From: Rubellimicrobium roseum
GTDB lineage: Bacteria > Pseudomonadota > Alphaproteobacteria > Rhodobacterales > Rhodobacteraceae
Direction of reading: 5' to 3'
Assembly (NCBI RefSeq): GCF_006152145.1
Contig: NZ_VDFV01000001.1
Coordinates: 480,941-544,940, forward strand
Length of the DNA: 64,000 bases
Below, in pieces: positions 1 to 12,872 of this stretch. A program made the position numbers and the translations under genes. The notes beneath the pieces were generated by a model, which had not been told where the DNA came from, ran no database searches, and was given only the letters and a program-made list of their open reading frames with translations. The first letter of the stretch is position 1; each line of letters starts with the position of its first letter.

Positions 1-3185
<3,185 letters not shown>

Positions 3186-3234
3186 GGTTCACCGAAGCGC
3201 CCGATTGACGAAACGGAACGGAGATCCACTGCGC

Positions 3235-4158
3235 ATGGCCGAAGCACCTCTCGATTGTGTCATCGTCGGCGGCGGGCCGGCGGGGCTCACCGCCGCGATC
3301 TTCCTCGCGCGGTTCGGGCGGCGCTTCGCACTGGTGGACGGGGGCGAGAGTCGGGCCTCGTGGATCCCGCGATCGCACAACCACCCCGCTTTTCCAGGCG
3401 GGATCAACGGCATCGAGCTTCTGGAGCGGATGCGGGCGCAGTTGGCGGAGTTCGGCGGCGGGGTGGAGCGCGGCACGGTCACGGCGTTGGGGCGCGAGGA
3501 GGACGGGCGGCTGCGGGTCGAGACGGGGGGCGGTCCGCTGGTCGCGCCATTCCTCCTCCTCGCCACGGGCGTGCGCGATAACCTGCCCCCCGTCGAGGAC
3601 GCCATTGGCCATGTGCAGCGCGGCGCGATCCGGCAATGCCCGATCTGCGACGGCTATGAGGTGCGGGGCAAGCGCGTGGCGGTCCTGGGTCATGGCGCCG
3701 CCGCGGCCGGCGAGGCGCTGTTCCTGCGCGGCTACACCGACAACCTGACGCTGGTGACGATGGGCGCGGCGCTGGACCTGCCTGCGGACGACCGGGCGCG
3801 GCTGCGCGACGCGGGCATTCGGGTGGTCGAGACGCCGCTGCGCCGGCTCGACTGCGCGCGCGAGCAGGTGCAAGTCTATCTGGAGGACGGGCGGGAGCTG
3901 CGCTTCCACACCGCCTACACCGGGCTCGGGGTCGAGCCCCGCACGGACCTCGCGGGGATGCTGGGGGTGGAGCTGACCGAGGATCGCCGCTTCGTGACCG
4001 ACGCCCATCAGCGGAGCTCGCATCCGGGCGTCTACGCGGCGGGGGACGCGGTGACGGGGCTCAACCAGATCGCGGTCGCCATGGCGCAGGCCGAGGTCGC
4101 GGCGGTGGACATCCACAACACCCTGCGCCGGGCCGAGCGGCTGACGCTCTGCCGCTGA
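3235..4158 (+). CDS. NAD(P)/FAD-dependent oxidoreductase, thioredoxin reductase-like
   Basis: 307-residue flavoprotein. The N-terminal FAD-binding Rossmann motif [13 protein letters not shown] is near residues 9-21, a CPICDGYE sequence (CxxC) sits in the middle, followed by the second dinucleotide-binding motif ([14 protein letters not shown]), and the C-terminal FAD motif is VYAAGDAV. Length and order fit the low-molecular-weight thioredoxin reductase superfamily (class II pyridine nucleotide-disulfide oxidoreductases). The substrate is not clear: no thioredoxin gene is adjacent, and many family members of this type reduce other partners. ATG 3235 is chosen because GGAACGGAG lies 13-20 bases upstream. 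The gene ends 19 bases from the end of the convergent dxs gene. Confidence 0.85.
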   Translation: MAEAPLDCVIVGGGPAGLTAAIFLARFGRRFALVDGGESRASWIPRSHNHPAFPGGINGIELLERMRAQLAEFGGGVERGTVTALGREEDGRLRVETGGGPLVAPFLLLATGVRDNLPPVEDAIGHVQRGAIRQCPICDGYEVRGKRVAVLGHGAAAAGEALFLRGYTDNLTLVTMGAALDLPADDRARLRDAGIRVVETPLRRLDCAREQVQVYLEDGRELRFHTAYTGLGVEPRTDLAGMLGVELTEDRRFVTDAHQRSSHPGVYAAGDAVTGLNQIAVAMAQAEVAAVDIHNTLRRAERLTLCR

Positions 4159-4177
4159 GCCCGGCGCGCCGGAGCCG

Positions 4178-6124
4178 TCAGCCCCGGACCGTGCGGCCCA
4201 GGACCTTCAGGCCTAGCGCCTCCAGCACCTTGGCCTCGATGTCCTGAGCCTCAAGGCCGGCCATGGCGTACATCTCGCGCGGGCTGGCCTGGTCGATGAA
4301 GCTGTCCGGCAGCGTCATCGAGCGGAACTTCAGGCCCCGGTCGAAGATGCCCTCCTCGGCCAGGAGCTGCGCGACATGGCTGCCGAAGCCGCCGATGGCG
4401 CCCTCCTCCAAGGTGACGAGCACCTCGTGCTCGCGCGCCAGCCGCAGGATCAGGTCGCGGTCAAGCGGCTTGGCGAAGCGGGCGTCGGCCACCGTGGGAC
4501 GGATGCCGCGCGCCTCCAGCGCCTCGGCGGCGCGCAGGGCCTCGTGGAGCCGCGTGCCAAAGGACAGGAGCGCGACGCCCGCGCCTTCGCGCACGACCCG
4601 GCCCTGGCCGATGGGCAGCGGCGACGCGGCCCAATCGATCTCCACCCCTACGCCCTCGCCGCGCGGGAAGCGGAAGGCGATGGGGCCGCCGTCATGCGCG
4701 GCAGCGGTCGCGACCATGCGGGCGAGCTCCGCCTCGTCGGCGGCGGCCATGACGACGAAGCCCGGGAGGTTTGCGAGGAACGTCACGTCGAAGGCGCCGG
4801 CATGGGTCGCCCCGTCCGCGCCCACGAGCCCGGCCCGGTCGATGGCGAAGCGGACGGGAAGCCGCTGGATGGCCACGTCGTGCACGACCTGGTCGTAGCC
4901 GCGCTGGAGGAACGTCGAGTAGATCGCGCAGAAGGGCCGGAGGCCCCCCGCCGCGAGACCGGCGGCGAAGGTCACGGCGTGCTGCTCGGCGATGCCGACG
5001 TCGAAGCAACGGTCGCTGAAGCGGTCCATGAACTTCGACAGCCCCGTGCCGTCCGGCATGGCGGCCGTGACCGCGACGATGCGGCGGTCGGTCTCGGCCA
5101 GCCGCACCAGCGCGTCGGCGAAGACGCCGGTGTAGGAGGGCGCATTGCTGGGCGCCTTGGCCTGCGCGCCCGTCACCACGTCGAAGCGGTTGGTGGCGTG
5201 GCCCCTGTCGCGCGCGGCCTCGGCGGGGGCGTAGCCCTTGCCCTTCTGCGTGATCGCGTGGATCAGCACGGGCCCCGTGGCGCGCGCCTTGACCGTGCGC
5301 AGCACCGCGAGGAGGCTGTCCATGTCGTGCCCGTCGATGGGGCCCACATAGGAGAAGCCCAGCTCGTCGAAGAGCGTGCCGTGGCCGACGGCGAGATGCT
5401 TCAGCGCGTCCTTGGCGCGGCGCGCGCCTTCGCGCAGCGGCGGGGGCAGCAGGCCGGCGGCGGCCTTGGCGGCGGCCTTGAGGTCCTGGAACGGGGCCCC
5501 GGAATAGAGGCGCGACAGGTAGGCCGACATGGCGCCCACGGGGGGCGCGATCGACATCTCGTTGTCGTTGAGGATGACGAAGAGCCGCCGGCCCAGGTGG
5601 CCCGCGTTGTTGAGCGCCTCGTAGGCCTGCCCGGCGCTGATCGAGCCGTCGCCGATCACCGCGATGCAGTCGCCGATCCCGCAGCCGTCGGGCGGGTCGC
5701 CGCCGAGGTCGCGCGCCACGGCATAGCCCAGCGCGGCCGAGATGGAGGTGGAGGAATGCGCCGCCCCGAAGGGGTCGTAGGGGCTTTCGGACCGCTTGGT
5801 GAAGCCCGACAGGCCATCCTTCTGGCGCAGGGTGCGGATGCGGTCGCGCCGTCCGGTCAGGATCTTGTGAGGATAGGCTTGGTGGCCCACGTCCCAGACG
5901 AGCCGGTCGCGCGGCGTGTCGAAGACCGCGTGGAGCGCGACGGTGAGCTCCACCACCCCCAGCCCCGCGCCGAGATGCCCGCCCGTCACGGAAACGGCCG
6001 AGATCGTCTCGGCCCGGAGCTCCTGGGCGAGCTGGTGCAGTTGGGCCTCCGTAAGCCGCTTGAGGTCGCGGGGCTCGCGCACGCGGTCGAGAAGGGGGGT
6101 GGAGGGGCGAACCGGATCGGTCAT
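4178..6124 (-). CDS. dxs: 1-deoxy-D-xylulose-5-phosphate synthase
   Basis: 648-residue thiamine-diphosphate enzyme that condenses pyruvate with glyceraldehyde 3-phosphate, the first step of the MEP isoprenoid pathway. The TPP/Mg motif [18 protein letters not shown] and the following [14 protein letters not shown] are present, as are the family signature [14 protein letters not shown] near the N-terminus, the transketolase central domain ([14 protein letters not shown]) and the C-terminal transketolase domain. Length is the usual one for Dxs (about 620-650). The open frame continues 83 codons upstream, but only from ATG 6124 does the sequence look like Dxs ([15 protein letters not shown]). In alphaproteobacteria Dxs often feeds carotenoid and bacteriochlorophyll synthesis, but no such genes are in this window. 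Confidence 0.97.
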   Translation of the reverse strand: MTDPVRPSTPLLDRVREPRDLKRLTEAQLHQLAQELRAETISAVSVTGGHLGAGLGVVELTVALHAVFDTPRDRLVWDVGHQAYPHKILTGRRDRIRTLRQKDGLSGFTKRSESPYDPFGAAHSSTSISAALGYAVARDLGGDPPDGCGIGDCIAVIGDGSISAGQAYEALNNAGHLGRRLFVILNDNEMSIAPPVGAMSAYLSRLYSGAPFQDLKAAAKAAAGLLPPPLREGARRAKDALKHLAVGHGTLFDELGFSYVGPIDGHDMDSLLAVLRTVKARATGPVLIHAITQKGKGYAPAEAARDRGHATNRFDVVTGAQAKAPSNAPSYTGVFADALVRLAETDRRIVAVTAAMPDGTGLSKFMDRFSDRCFDVGIAEQHAVTFAAGLAAGGLRPFCAIYSTFLQRGYDQVVHDVAIQRLPVRFAIDRAGLVGADGATHAGAFDVTFLANLPGFVVMAAADEAELARMVATAAAHDGGPIAFRFPRGEGVGVEIDWAASPLPIGQGRVVREGAGVALLSFGTRLHEALRAAEALEARGIRPTVADARFAKPLDRDLILRLAREHEVLVTLEEGAIGGFGSHVAQLLAEEGIFDRGLKFRSMTLPDSFIDQASPREMYAMAGLEAQDIEAKVLEALGLKVLGRTVRG

Positions 6125-6604
6125 GGGGCGGGGCTCACACTCGGCTACGCTGGAACGGGACGCCGCATCGCGGACGACCATGGCTGTCTGAACGCTGCGC
6201 CCGGACAGCGCAAGGTCCTCCCCGGGTCCGCGCAAGACCGAGATAGGGCTTCTGTTGCGGGGCGGAAGGGCGGATCGGGTCGGATGAGGGCCGGCCGGCG
6301 CGCGGTCGGGGCTGGGGCGATGGACGGTCGGAGAGGGCGTTCTGCGGCATGGGTCGGCTCCTTTCCCCTTCATGCTGCGGGAGCCGGGTTAACGAAACGT
6401 GACACCACCGCGCGGTGGTCCCTCATGTCGCGCAGCACCCCCGGAACTGCGGGAGCGGCCGTTCGCCTGGTCCGGCGCGGGCCTGTGGCCAGGGACAACC
6501 CGCCCGGCTCCTGCGTCGCCGGGACCGGCGAAAAAAATCTTGACCCAGGTGTCGGATCTCCGGGTCCCTGTCCGTCAGGAAGGCATCAGCAGAGGAGAGA
6601 CGAC
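6125..6604. other. Intergenic region between dxs and the DGPF/ECF pair
   Basis: About 480 bases without a convincing gene. It must hold the divergent promoters of dxs (minus strand) and of the DGPF gene (plus strand). The only specific signal I can point to is an ECF-type promoter candidate at 6550-6576, annotated separately. Open frames crossing this stretch are upstream extensions of the flanking genes with arginine- and proline-rich translations. Confidence 0.5.
6550..6576 (+). promoter_or_regulatory. Candidate ECF42-type promoter of the DGPF-sigma operon
   Basis: TGTCGG at 6550-6555 and CGTC at 6573-6576 are separated by 17 bases. From memory, the promoters described for the ECF42 sigma group have a TGTCGA -35 element and a CG(A/T)C -10 element, so this matches with one mismatch at the proper place, 28 bases before the start codon of the DGPF gene. 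This suggests that the sigma factor in the same operon activates its own expression. A single instance; not proven. Confidence 0.45.
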
Positions 6605-7033
6605 ATGCGCGTGATGGTGATGGTGAAGGCCGACAAGCACAGCGAGGCGGGCGAGATGCCCTCGGAGGAGCTGATCGCGGCCATGACGGACTACAACGAG
6701 GAGCTGGTGAAGGCCGGGGTGATGGTTTCGGGGGACGGGCTGCAGCCCAGCTCGCGCGGAGTCCGCATCCATTTCGACGGGGCGAACCGCACGGTGATCG
6801 ACGGCCCCTTCGCCGAGACCAAGGAACTGGTGGCGGGCTTCTGGATCTGGAACGTCGCCTCGATGGAGGAGGCGGTCGAATGGGCCAGGCGCTGCCCCAA
6901 CCCGCAGATGGGCCCCTCGGACATCGAGATCCGCCCGTTCTTCGAGATGGAGGATTTCGGCGAGGCCATGACGCCCGAGCTGCGCGCGCGCGAGGACCGG
7001 CTGCGCGAGGAACTCGAGGCGCGGAACGCCTGA
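6605..7033 (+). CDS. YCII/DGPF-domain protein
   Basis: 142-residue cytoplasmic protein with the compact ferredoxin-like YCII fold. The signature DGPF is present (VIDGPFAETKELVAGFW), preceded by MVSGDGLQPSS and followed by a short charged helical tail. Proteins of this DGPF type are typically encoded next to ECF42 sigma factors and are the main known targets of those sigma factors; their biochemical role is not established. ATG 6605 has a strong ribosome binding site (GAGGAGAG). The sigma-factor gene starts 56 bases downstream, presumably in the same transcript. Confidence 0.85.
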   Translation: MRVMVMVKADKHSEAGEMPSEELIAAMTDYNEELVKAGVMVSGDGLQPSSRGVRIHFDGANRTVIDGPFAETKELVAGFWIWNVASMEEAVEWARRCPNPQMGPSDIEIRPFFEMEDFGEAMTPELRAREDRLREELEARNA

Positions 7034-7089
7034 CCCGCCCTTGGACGCCGGGTTCGGCCCGGCGCCCCCTTTTGCCCGGAGGCCCCCTG

Positions 7090-8337
7090 ATGACCCTCGA
7101 CCCGCAGTGGATCGGCCCCGTCCTGGCCACCGCCCGGCCGGCGGCGCTGGGGGTGCTCCTGGGCCATTTCCGCGACCTGGACCTGGCCGAGGAGGCCGTC
7201 CAGACCGCCTGCCTGCGGGCATTGAAGAATTGGCCCGAGCGGGGGCCCCCCCGCAACCCGACGGGCTGGCTGGTGACCGTCGGCCGGAACGCGGGGGTCG
7301 ACGGCCTGCGCAGGCGGACGCGCGAGACTGGTCTGCCCGAGGAGCTGGCGGTCGAAGGCCCCGAGGTCGAGGACGAGATCCAGGCCCGGCGCGAGGAGGC
7401 CGACTATGCCGACGACCTCCTGCGGCTTCTCTTCGTCTGCTGCCACCGCGAGCTGCCCCCGGCGCAGCAGGTGGCGCTGGCGCTGCGCGTGGTTTCGGGG
7501 CTGGGCGTGCCGCAGATCGCCCGCGCCTTCCTGGTGAGCGAGGCGGCGATGGAGCAGCGCCTGACCCGCGCCAAGCGGGCGGTGACGCAGGCGGGCCTGC
7601 CCTTCGAGGCGCCGGGGCCGCTCGCGCGCGAAGAACGGCTGGGGGCGGTTCTGGCCATGGTCTATCTCCTGTTCAACGAAGGCTACACCGCCCCGCAGGA
7701 GGCGGCGGTGGCCAAGGGGGCGCTCTGCGACGAGGCGATCCGGCTGGCGCGGCTGCTTCTGCGGATGTTCCCGGAGGAGCCCGAGGTCATGGGTCTGCTG
7801 GCGCTGCTGCTGCTCCAGCACGCCCGCGCCGGGGCCCGGTTCGACGCGGAGGGCGGGCCCGTGCTCCTGGAGGAGCAGGACCGTGGCCTGTGGGACCGCG
7901 AACGGATCGGCGAGGGACTGGTGCTCGTGGCGCGGGCGTTGCGGCTGCGCCGGCCGGGGCGGTTCCAGGTCGAGGCGGCCATCGCCGCGCTCCACGCCCG
8001 CGCGCCCAGCGTCGAGGCGACCGATTGGCCGCAGGTGGCCGCGCTCTACGAGAAGCTCGCGCATCTGGTGCCGTCGCCGGTGGTCGAGCTGAACCGGGCG
8101 GTCGCCCTGTCGCGGGTGGAGGGGCCTGGGCCCGCGCTGGCGCACGTCGAGCCGCTGGCCCCCGCTTTGGGCGGGTACTTCTACTTTCATGGGGTCCGGG
8201 GCCACCTGCTCCAGCGGCTCGGGCGCGGAGCCGAGGCGCGCGAGGCCTACGGCCGCGCGATCGCGCTGGCCCGGACCGCCGCCGAGGCGGTGCAGATCCG
8301 GCGGTATCTCGACCAGCTTGGCGGGCCGCCGGCCTGA
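7090..8337 (+). CDS. RNA polymerase ECF sigma factor with C-terminal TPR-like extension (ECF42-like)
   Basis: 415 residues, much longer than a normal ECF factor (about 190). Residues 1-80 carry the sigma2 region (LGHFRDLDLAEEAVQTACLRALKNW), about 100-170 the sigma4 helix-turn-helix (LPPAQQVALALRVVSGLGVPQIARAFLVSEAAMEQRL), and 180-415 the helical extension (domain now called DUF6596) with VYLLFNEGYTA and TPR-like repeats. Neither an anti-sigma factor nor a signal-transducing membrane protein is adjacent; in this group the C-terminal extension is thought to control activity. Its partner is the upstream DGPF gene, a usual target. ATG 7090 follows GGAGGCCCCCTG. The gene is convergent with the sugar-transporter operon. 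Confidence 0.9.
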   Translation: MTLDPQWIGPVLATARPAALGVLLGHFRDLDLAEEAVQTACLRALKNWPERGPPRNPTGWLVTVGRNAGVDGLRRRTRETGLPEELAVEGPEVEDEIQARREEADYADDLLRLLFVCCHRELPPAQQVALALRVVSGLGVPQIARAFLVSEAAMEQRLTRAKRAVTQAGLPFEAPGPLAREERLGAVLAMVYLLFNEGYTAPQEAAVAKGALCDEAIRLARLLLRMFPEEPEVMGLLALLLLQHARAGARFDAEGGPVLLEEQDRGLWDRERIGEGLVLVARALRLRRPGRFQVEAAIAALHARAPSVEATDWPQVAALYEKLAHLVPSPVVELNRAVALSRVEGPGPALAHVEPLAPALGGYFYFHGVRGHLLQRLGRGAEAREAYGRAIALARTAAEAVQIRRYLDQLGGPPA

Positions 8338-8344
8338 GCGCGGG

Positions 8345-8374
8345 CGGCCGGGACGCATCAGGGCGCCCCGGCCG
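8345..8374. terminator. Hairpin between convergent genes
   Basis: CGGCCGGG (8345-8352) pairs with CCCGGCCG (8367-8374), an 8-base GC stem with a 14-base loop, in the 43 bases separating the sigma factor from the convergent binding-protein gene. It lacks a clear T-run, so it may act weakly or in both directions. Confidence 0.4.
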
Positions 8375-8380
8375 GGCTCG

Positions 8381-9328
8381 TCAGTCGTAGAGCACCGCGG
8401 CGATCTCGGGCTCTTCCATGTTGGTCGCGTCGTACCAGTAGAAGCCGGTATCGATGACCGGCTCCACCGTCTCGCCCTTGGCGGCGGCCACGGCCGCGCG
8501 GACCGTCTCGTAGCCGATGCCGACCGGGTTCTGCGTGATCGCGCCCGCCATCAGGCCGCTGCGGATCGCCTCTTTCTGCTGGGTGCCCGAGTCGAAGCCG
8601 ATGACGGTGATGTTCTGGGCGTTCATCTCGCGGACGCCGTTGACCACCCCGATGGCCGAGCCTTCGTTCGCGCCGAAGATGCCGTCGAGCTCGGGGTTGC
8701 CCGCGAGGATCGACTTGGTCAGCTCGGTCGACTGGAGCTGGTCGCCGCCGCCGTACTGGACGGTGACGATCTCGATGTTCGGATGGGCCTCGGCCATCCG
8801 GTTCACGAAGCCGTCCACGCGGTCGATGCCGGTGCGGCTGGTCTGGTCGTGCGCCACGACGGCGACCTGGCCCTCGCCGCCGATCAGCTCGGCCATCTTG
8901 TCGGCCGCCAGGGCGGCGGCGGCCAGGTTGTCGGTCGCGGCGGTCGACACGGGGATGTCGCTGTCCACGCCCGAGTCGAAGGCGATGATCGGGATGCTGG
9001 CATCCTGCGCCTGCCGCAGCAGCGGGATCGCCGCCTGGCTGTCGAGCGCGGCGAAGCCGATGGCGTCGGGATTGCGGGCCAGCGCCGCCGAGAGCATGTC
9101 GATCTGGCGGTCGACCATGGTCTCGTTGTCGGGGCCCTCGAAGGTGACCTCGACGCCCAGTTCCTGGGCGGCCTGGTCGGCCCCGGCCTTCACGGCCTGC
9201 CAGAACTGGTGCTGGAAGCCCTTGGAGATAAGCGCGACGGACATCGCGTCCTGTGCGAAGGCGACCGAGCCGGTGGTGGTCAGGGCTAGGGCGCCGAGCG
9301 CGCCCAGGGTCGTGCGTCTGGTGAACAT
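8381..9328 (-). CDS. Sugar ABC transporter periplasmic binding protein (RbsB-like)
   Basis: 315 residues, class I (Peripla_BP_4) periplasmic sugar-binding protein. Signal peptide MFTRRTTLGALGALALTTTGSVAFA with a likely cut after AFA near residue 25. The family pattern is clear: VALISKGFQHQFWQAVKAGADQAA at the N-terminal lobe, NPDAIGFAALDS, IPIIAFDSGVDSD in the hinge/binding region and VIGFDSGTQQKEAIRSG. ATG 9328 is preceded by AGAGGAGG, so the longer open frame starting at 9349 is not used. Last gene of a minus-strand operon with permease and ATPase genes. The substrate cannot be read from sequence; the dehydrogenase in the operon suggests a deoxy sugar or sugar acid. Confidence 0.9.
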   Translation of the reverse strand: MFTRRTTLGALGALALTTTGSVAFAQDAMSVALISKGFQHQFWQAVKAGADQAAQELGVEVTFEGPDNETMVDRQIDMLSAALARNPDAIGFAALDSQAAIPLLRQAQDASIPIIAFDSGVDSDIPVSTAATDNLAAAALAADKMAELIGGEGQVAVVAHDQTSRTGIDRVDGFVNRMAEAHPNIEIVTVQYGGGDQLQSTELTKSILAGNPELDGIFGANEGSAIGVVNGVREMNAQNITVIGFDSGTQQKEAIRSGLMAGAITQNPVGIGYETVRAAVAAAKGETVEPVIDTGFYWYDATNMEEPEIAAVLYD

Positions 9329-9385
9329 GATTCCTCCTCTGGTGTTCACGTGGTCAGGGTCCTGCGGGCCTTGGCGGCCTCTTCT

Positions 9386-10390
9386 TCAGGCACGGCGCTT
9401 GCGCGCCATGTCGGCATAGACGGCCAGGATGATGATGGCCCCGGTCACGACCGTCTGCCATTCCTGCGCGACCGACAGGATGCGCAGGCCGTTGGTCAGC
9501 ACCGCCATGATCAGCGCGCCGATCAGGGTGCCCAGGATGGTCCCGCGCCCGCCCGCGAGCGAGGTGCCGCCGATCACGACGGCCGCGATGGCCTCCAGTT
9601 CGTAGCCCTGCCCCAGCGCCGGCTGGGCCGAGTTCAGGCGCGAGGCGATCAGGAGCCCCGCGATGCCCACGATGCCGCCCGAAAGCGCGTAGATCGCGAT
9701 CTTCCAGCGATCGGTGTTGACCCCCGACAGGCGCACGCTTTCCTCGTTGGAGCCCAGGGCGAAGCAGTAGCGCCCCAGCACCGTGCGGCCCAGGATGTAG
9801 CTGGCGGCGGCGGCCACCACGAAGAGGATCAGCACGCCGTTGGGGATGGGCAGGCCCGGAACCAGCGCGCCGATGAGCGAGCCGTTGGCGATGACGGGAA
9901 AGCTGGGCGTGTCGTTGAAGTAGATGGGCTTGGTGCCCGAGATCACCAGCGACAGGCCCTTGAGGATCAGCATCATGCCCAGCGTCGCGATGAAGGGCGG
10001 GATCTTGAGCTTGGCGATCGCGGTGCCCGAGCAGAAGCCGCAGAAGGCGCCGGTGGCCAGCGCCGCCACGACGCCGAAGGGCAAGGGCAGCCCCGCATAG
10101 GTCAGGACCACACCCGCGATCACGGCGGTGAAGGTCATCAGCGTCCCCACCGACAGGTCGATCCCCCCGGTGATGATGACCAGCGTCGCCGCGATGGCCA
10201 GGACCCCGTTCACCGAGGTCGCCTGCAGGATGGCGATGATGTTGGTCATCTGGAGGAAGTTGGGCGAGGCCAGCGAGAAGCCGACCACGAGGACGATGAG
10301 GCTCGCGAAGGCCCAGAGCTTCTGGTGCGCGCGCGAGCGCAGGGCCCGTGCGGCGGGCGATGCGGACGAGGCGGTGTCGAGGCTGCTCAT
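9386..10390 (-). CDS. Sugar ABC transporter permease (RbsC-like)
   Basis: 334-residue inner-membrane permease with about eight to ten hydrophobic segments. The BPD_transp_2 family features are clear: [11 protein letters not shown] early in the protein, LATLGMM-type motif ([12 protein letters not shown]), and the conserved loop [23 protein letters not shown] that contacts the ATPase. It forms the membrane channel for the substrate delivered by the binding protein encoded downstream. The gene lies 10 bases after the ATPase gene and 57 bases before the binding-protein gene, typical of one transcript. Confidence 0.92.
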   Translation of the reverse strand: MSSLDTASSASPAARALRSRAHQKLWAFASLIVLVVGFSLASPNFLQMTNIIAILQATSVNGVLAIAATLVIITGGIDLSVGTLMTFTAVIAGVVLTYAGLPLPFGVVAALATGAFCGFCSGTAIAKLKIPPFIATLGMMLILKGLSLVISGTKPIYFNDTPSFPVIANGSLIGALVPGLPIPNGVLILFVVAAAASYILGRTVLGRYCFALGSNEESVRLSGVNTDRWKIAIYALSGGIVGIAGLLIASRLNSAQPALGQGYELEAIAAVVIGGTSLAGGRGTILGTLIGALIMAVLTNGLRILSVAQEWQTVVTGAIIILAVYADMARKRRA

Positions 10391-10400
10391 TCGTGTCTCC

Positions 10401-11924
10401 CTATCCGGCGTGGGCGGGCGCCATGACGGCGTCGCGCTGGGTGGCCAGGCGCATGATGTCCTCCTGGGTGGTCCCGGCGCCTCCGGGCAGGATACCGGTC
10501 AGGCGGCCTTCGCACATCACGGCGATGCGGTGGCTCAGGCGCAGGATCTCGGGCAGTTCGGAGGAGATCACGATCACCGCCCGCCCCTGCTGGGCGAGGC
10601 TGTTGAGGAGGCGGTAGATCTCGCTCTTGGCGCCCACGTCGATGCCGCGGGTGGGCTCGTCGAAGATGAGGATGTCGCAGTCGCGCAGGAGCCACTTGGC
10701 GATGACAACCTTCTGCTGGTTGCCCCCCGACAGGAGACGCACCTCCTGCCGGTCCGAGGGCGTGCGGATGCCGAGCTGCTGGATGTAGCCCCGCGCTGTC
10801 TGTTCCAGGGCGGCCTCGTCCAGCGTGCCCGTCCGGCCGGCGAACCGGTCGAGGCTCGCCATGCCGACGTTGGCGCGCACGTCCATGCCCAGGGCGAGGC
10901 CGAAGCGCTTGCGGTCCTCGGACAGGTAGCCGATGCCCGCCGCGACGGCGTCGACCGGGCTGCGGATGCGGACCGGCCGGCCATGCACCCGGATCTCGCC
11001 GGCCTCGAAGGGATCGGCGCCGAAGACGGCCCGCGCGACCTCGGTGCGGCCGGCGCCCATCAGCCCGGCGAAGCCCAGGATCTCGCCCTTGCGGACCGAG
11101 AAGCTGACGTCCCGGATCTCGCGCCCGCGGCGCAGGCCCCGGACCTCCAGCGCGACCTCGGCCCCATCCAGGTCCGGGATGCTTACCCCTTCGCTGGACA
11201 GCTCGCGTCCGACCATCATGGCGATGATCGTTCCGATGGGCGTCTCGGCGGCCCCCACGGTGCCCACGAAGGCGCCGTCGCGCATCACCGTCACCCGGTC
11301 CGAGATGCGCTTGATCTCGTCCATCTTGTGGCTGATGTAGACGACCCCCACGCCCTCGGCCCGGAGCTGGCCGATGATGAGGAAGAGTTCCTCGATCTCG
11401 GCGGTGTTCAAGGCGGCGGTGGGCTCGTCCATGATGAGCACGCGCGAGCGGAACGACAGGGCCTTGGCGATCTCGACCATCTGCTGCCGGGCGATGGTCA
11501 GGTCGCCCACCAGCGTGGCGGGATCGAGCGACAGGTTCATACGGGCGAAGATCTCGGCTGTCATGCGGTTCAGCGCGGCCTCGTCCAGCCGCCCGAAGCG
11601 CTTGCGCGGCTCGCGCCCGATGAAGATGTTCTGCGCGACCGTGAGGTCGTTCATCAGGCTCAGCTCCTGATGGATGATGCCGATGCCGAGCTGCTGCGCC
11701 GCGCGGGGCGAGAGGATGGCCTGCGCCCGGCCGTCGATCTCGATGGTGCCGCCGTCGGGCTGGTAGAGGCCCGAGAGGATCTTCATGAGCGTGGACTTGC
11801 CTGCGCCGTTCTCGCCCATCAGGGCGTGGACCTCGCCGGCCCGCAGGTCGAAGCGGGCGGACCGGAGGGCATGGACGCCGGGAAAGGATTTCTCGATGGA
11901 CGTCATCCGGACCAGGTCAGTCAT
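10401..11924 (-). CDS. Sugar ABC transporter ATP-binding protein with two ATPase domains (RbsA/MglA type)
   Basis: 507 residues, two fused ABC domains as in RbsA, MglA and XylG. The first domain has Walker [10 protein letters not shown] and Walker [11 protein letters not shown]; the second has a degenerate Walker A (GLMGAGRTE), the signature LSGGNQQKV and Walker [12 protein letters not shown]. The signature region of domain 1 is unusual ([15 protein letters not shown]), as is normal in this family. ATG 11924 starts [16 protein letters not shown]; the frame is open further upstream but that part is not family-like. It powers the permease encoded immediately downstream. Confidence 0.93.
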   Translation of the reverse strand: MTDLVRMTSIEKSFPGVHALRSARFDLRAGEVHALMGENGAGKSTLMKILSGLYQPDGGTIEIDGRAQAILSPRAAQQLGIGIIHQELSLMNDLTVAQNIFIGREPRKRFGRLDEAALNRMTAEIFARMNLSLDPATLVGDLTIARQQMVEIAKALSFRSRVLIMDEPTAALNTAEIEELFLIIGQLRAEGVGVVYISHKMDEIKRISDRVTVMRDGAFVGTVGAAETPIGTIIAMMVGRELSSEGVSIPDLDGAEVALEVRGLRRGREIRDVSFSVRKGEILGFAGLMGAGRTEVARAVFGADPFEAGEIRVHGRPVRIRSPVDAVAAGIGYLSEDRKRFGLALGMDVRANVGMASLDRFAGRTGTLDEAALEQTARGYIQQLGIRTPSDRQEVRLLSGGNQQKVVIAKWLLRDCDILIFDEPTRGIDVGAKSEIYRLLNSLAQQGRAVIVISSELPEILRLSHRIAVMCEGRLTGILPGGAGTTQEDIMRLATQRDAVMAPAHAG

Positions 11925-11996
11925 GCCGCAACTCCGAAGGGGTGGGTCGGGAAAGGCCGAAGGGCGTCCGAGCCCTCCGTGTCGTCGGGACACAGT

Positions 11997-12734
11997 CTAG
12001 ATCGTGACCCCGCCGTCGACGAGGACGGCCTGCCCGGTCACGAAGCGGCTTTCGGGCGACAGGAGGTAGACCACCATCGGCGCGATGTCGTCGACCGTCG
12101 CCAGCCGCCCCATGGGCTGGCGGGCGACGAAGTCCCGCTCGGCCTGCGCGGGATCGGCGGCGGCAGCGATGCGGCCCCGCAGCGAAGGCGTGTCCACCGT
12201 GCCGGGGCAGAGCGCGTTGCAGCGCAGGCCCCGCGTCACGAAGTCGGCGGCGACGGCCTTGGTCAGGCCGATCACGGCGGCCTTGCTGGCGCCGTAGCTC
12301 GCCCGGTTGGCGAAGCCTTTCACCGAGGAGGCCATGGAGGCCATGTTGACGATCGAGGCCGTTCCCCCGGCCTCGGCCCGCGCGAGCATCCCGGGCAGGA
12401 AGGCCCGGATCATCCGCATGGTGGCGGTGACGTTGAGCTGGAAGGCGAAGTCCCAGTCGGCGTCCTCGACCGTGAGGGCGGTGTCCGTGTGAACCACGCC
12501 CGCGCAGTTGAATAGGCCGTCGAGCGGGCCGACCTCCTCGGACAGCGCGTGGATGGCTTGGACGTCGGTCACGTCCAGCCCGCGCGTCTCCAGGCCGGGC
12601 AGGCCGTCCAGCAGGGTCGGGTCACGGTCCGTCGCGATGACATGGGCCCCCTCGGCGGCGCAGGCGAGCGCGCCGGCGCGGCCAATGCCCTGTCCGGCCG
12701 CGGTCACAAGGACCCTTTTCCCTTCCAGGCGCAA
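11997..12734 (-). CDS. Short-chain dehydrogenase, 2-keto-3-deoxy-L-fuconate dehydrogenase-like
   Basis: 245-residue NAD(P)-dependent SDR. Cofactor motif TAAGQGIGRAGALA, NAG-type motif NCAGVVH, catalytic Ser in MASMASSVKG and Tyr-x3-Lys in SYGASKAAV, then CPGTVDTPSL. The whole protein closely resembles human DHRS6/BDH2 and the bacterial 2-keto-3-deoxy-L-fuconate dehydrogenases, which supports a role in oxidising a 2-keto-3-deoxy sugar acid from a 6-deoxy sugar such as L-fucose or L-rhamnose. First gene of the operon feeding into the ABC transporter genes. I place the start at TTG 12734 because AGGGAGGGG lies directly upstream at good spacing; GTG 12740 or ATG 12782 are alternatives, and 12782 would cover the palindromic operator candidate. 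Confidence 0.88.
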   Translation of the reverse strand: MRLEGKRVLVTAAGQGIGRAGALACAAEGAHVIATDRDPTLLDGLPGLETRGLDVTDVQAIHALSEEVGPLDGLFNCAGVVHTDTALTVEDADWDFAFQLNVTATMRMIRAFLPGMLARAEAGGTASIVNMASMASSVKGFANRASYGASKAAVIGLTKAVAADFVTRGLRCNALCPGTVDTPSLRGRIAAAADPAQAERDFVARQPMGRLATVDDIAPMVVYLLSPESRFVTGQAVLVDGGVTI

Positions 12735-12758
12735 GCCCACCCCTCCCTTGGCGTCTTG

Positions 12759-12770
12759 TTCATTTTTGAA
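12759..12770. promoter_or_regulatory. Palindromic operator candidate between the dehydrogenase and IclR genes
   Basis: TTCATTTTTGAA has 4-base inverted arms (TTCA/TGAA) and lies in an AT-rich patch within the divergent intergenic region, followed by another palindrome CATATG at 12780-12785. IclR-family regulators commonly bind short palindromes between their own gene and the divergent target operon. The match is positional and symmetric only; no binding consensus was checked. Confidence 0.35.
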
Positions 12771-12872
12771 TACCCTATCCATATGTGAAAGTCCGTCAAG
12801 CGGCGTGACGGGCCCAGGGCAGGTCGGCCCTTGGCCGGACACGCCCGTTCCAGGACGCAGCGGAGCCTTCGG

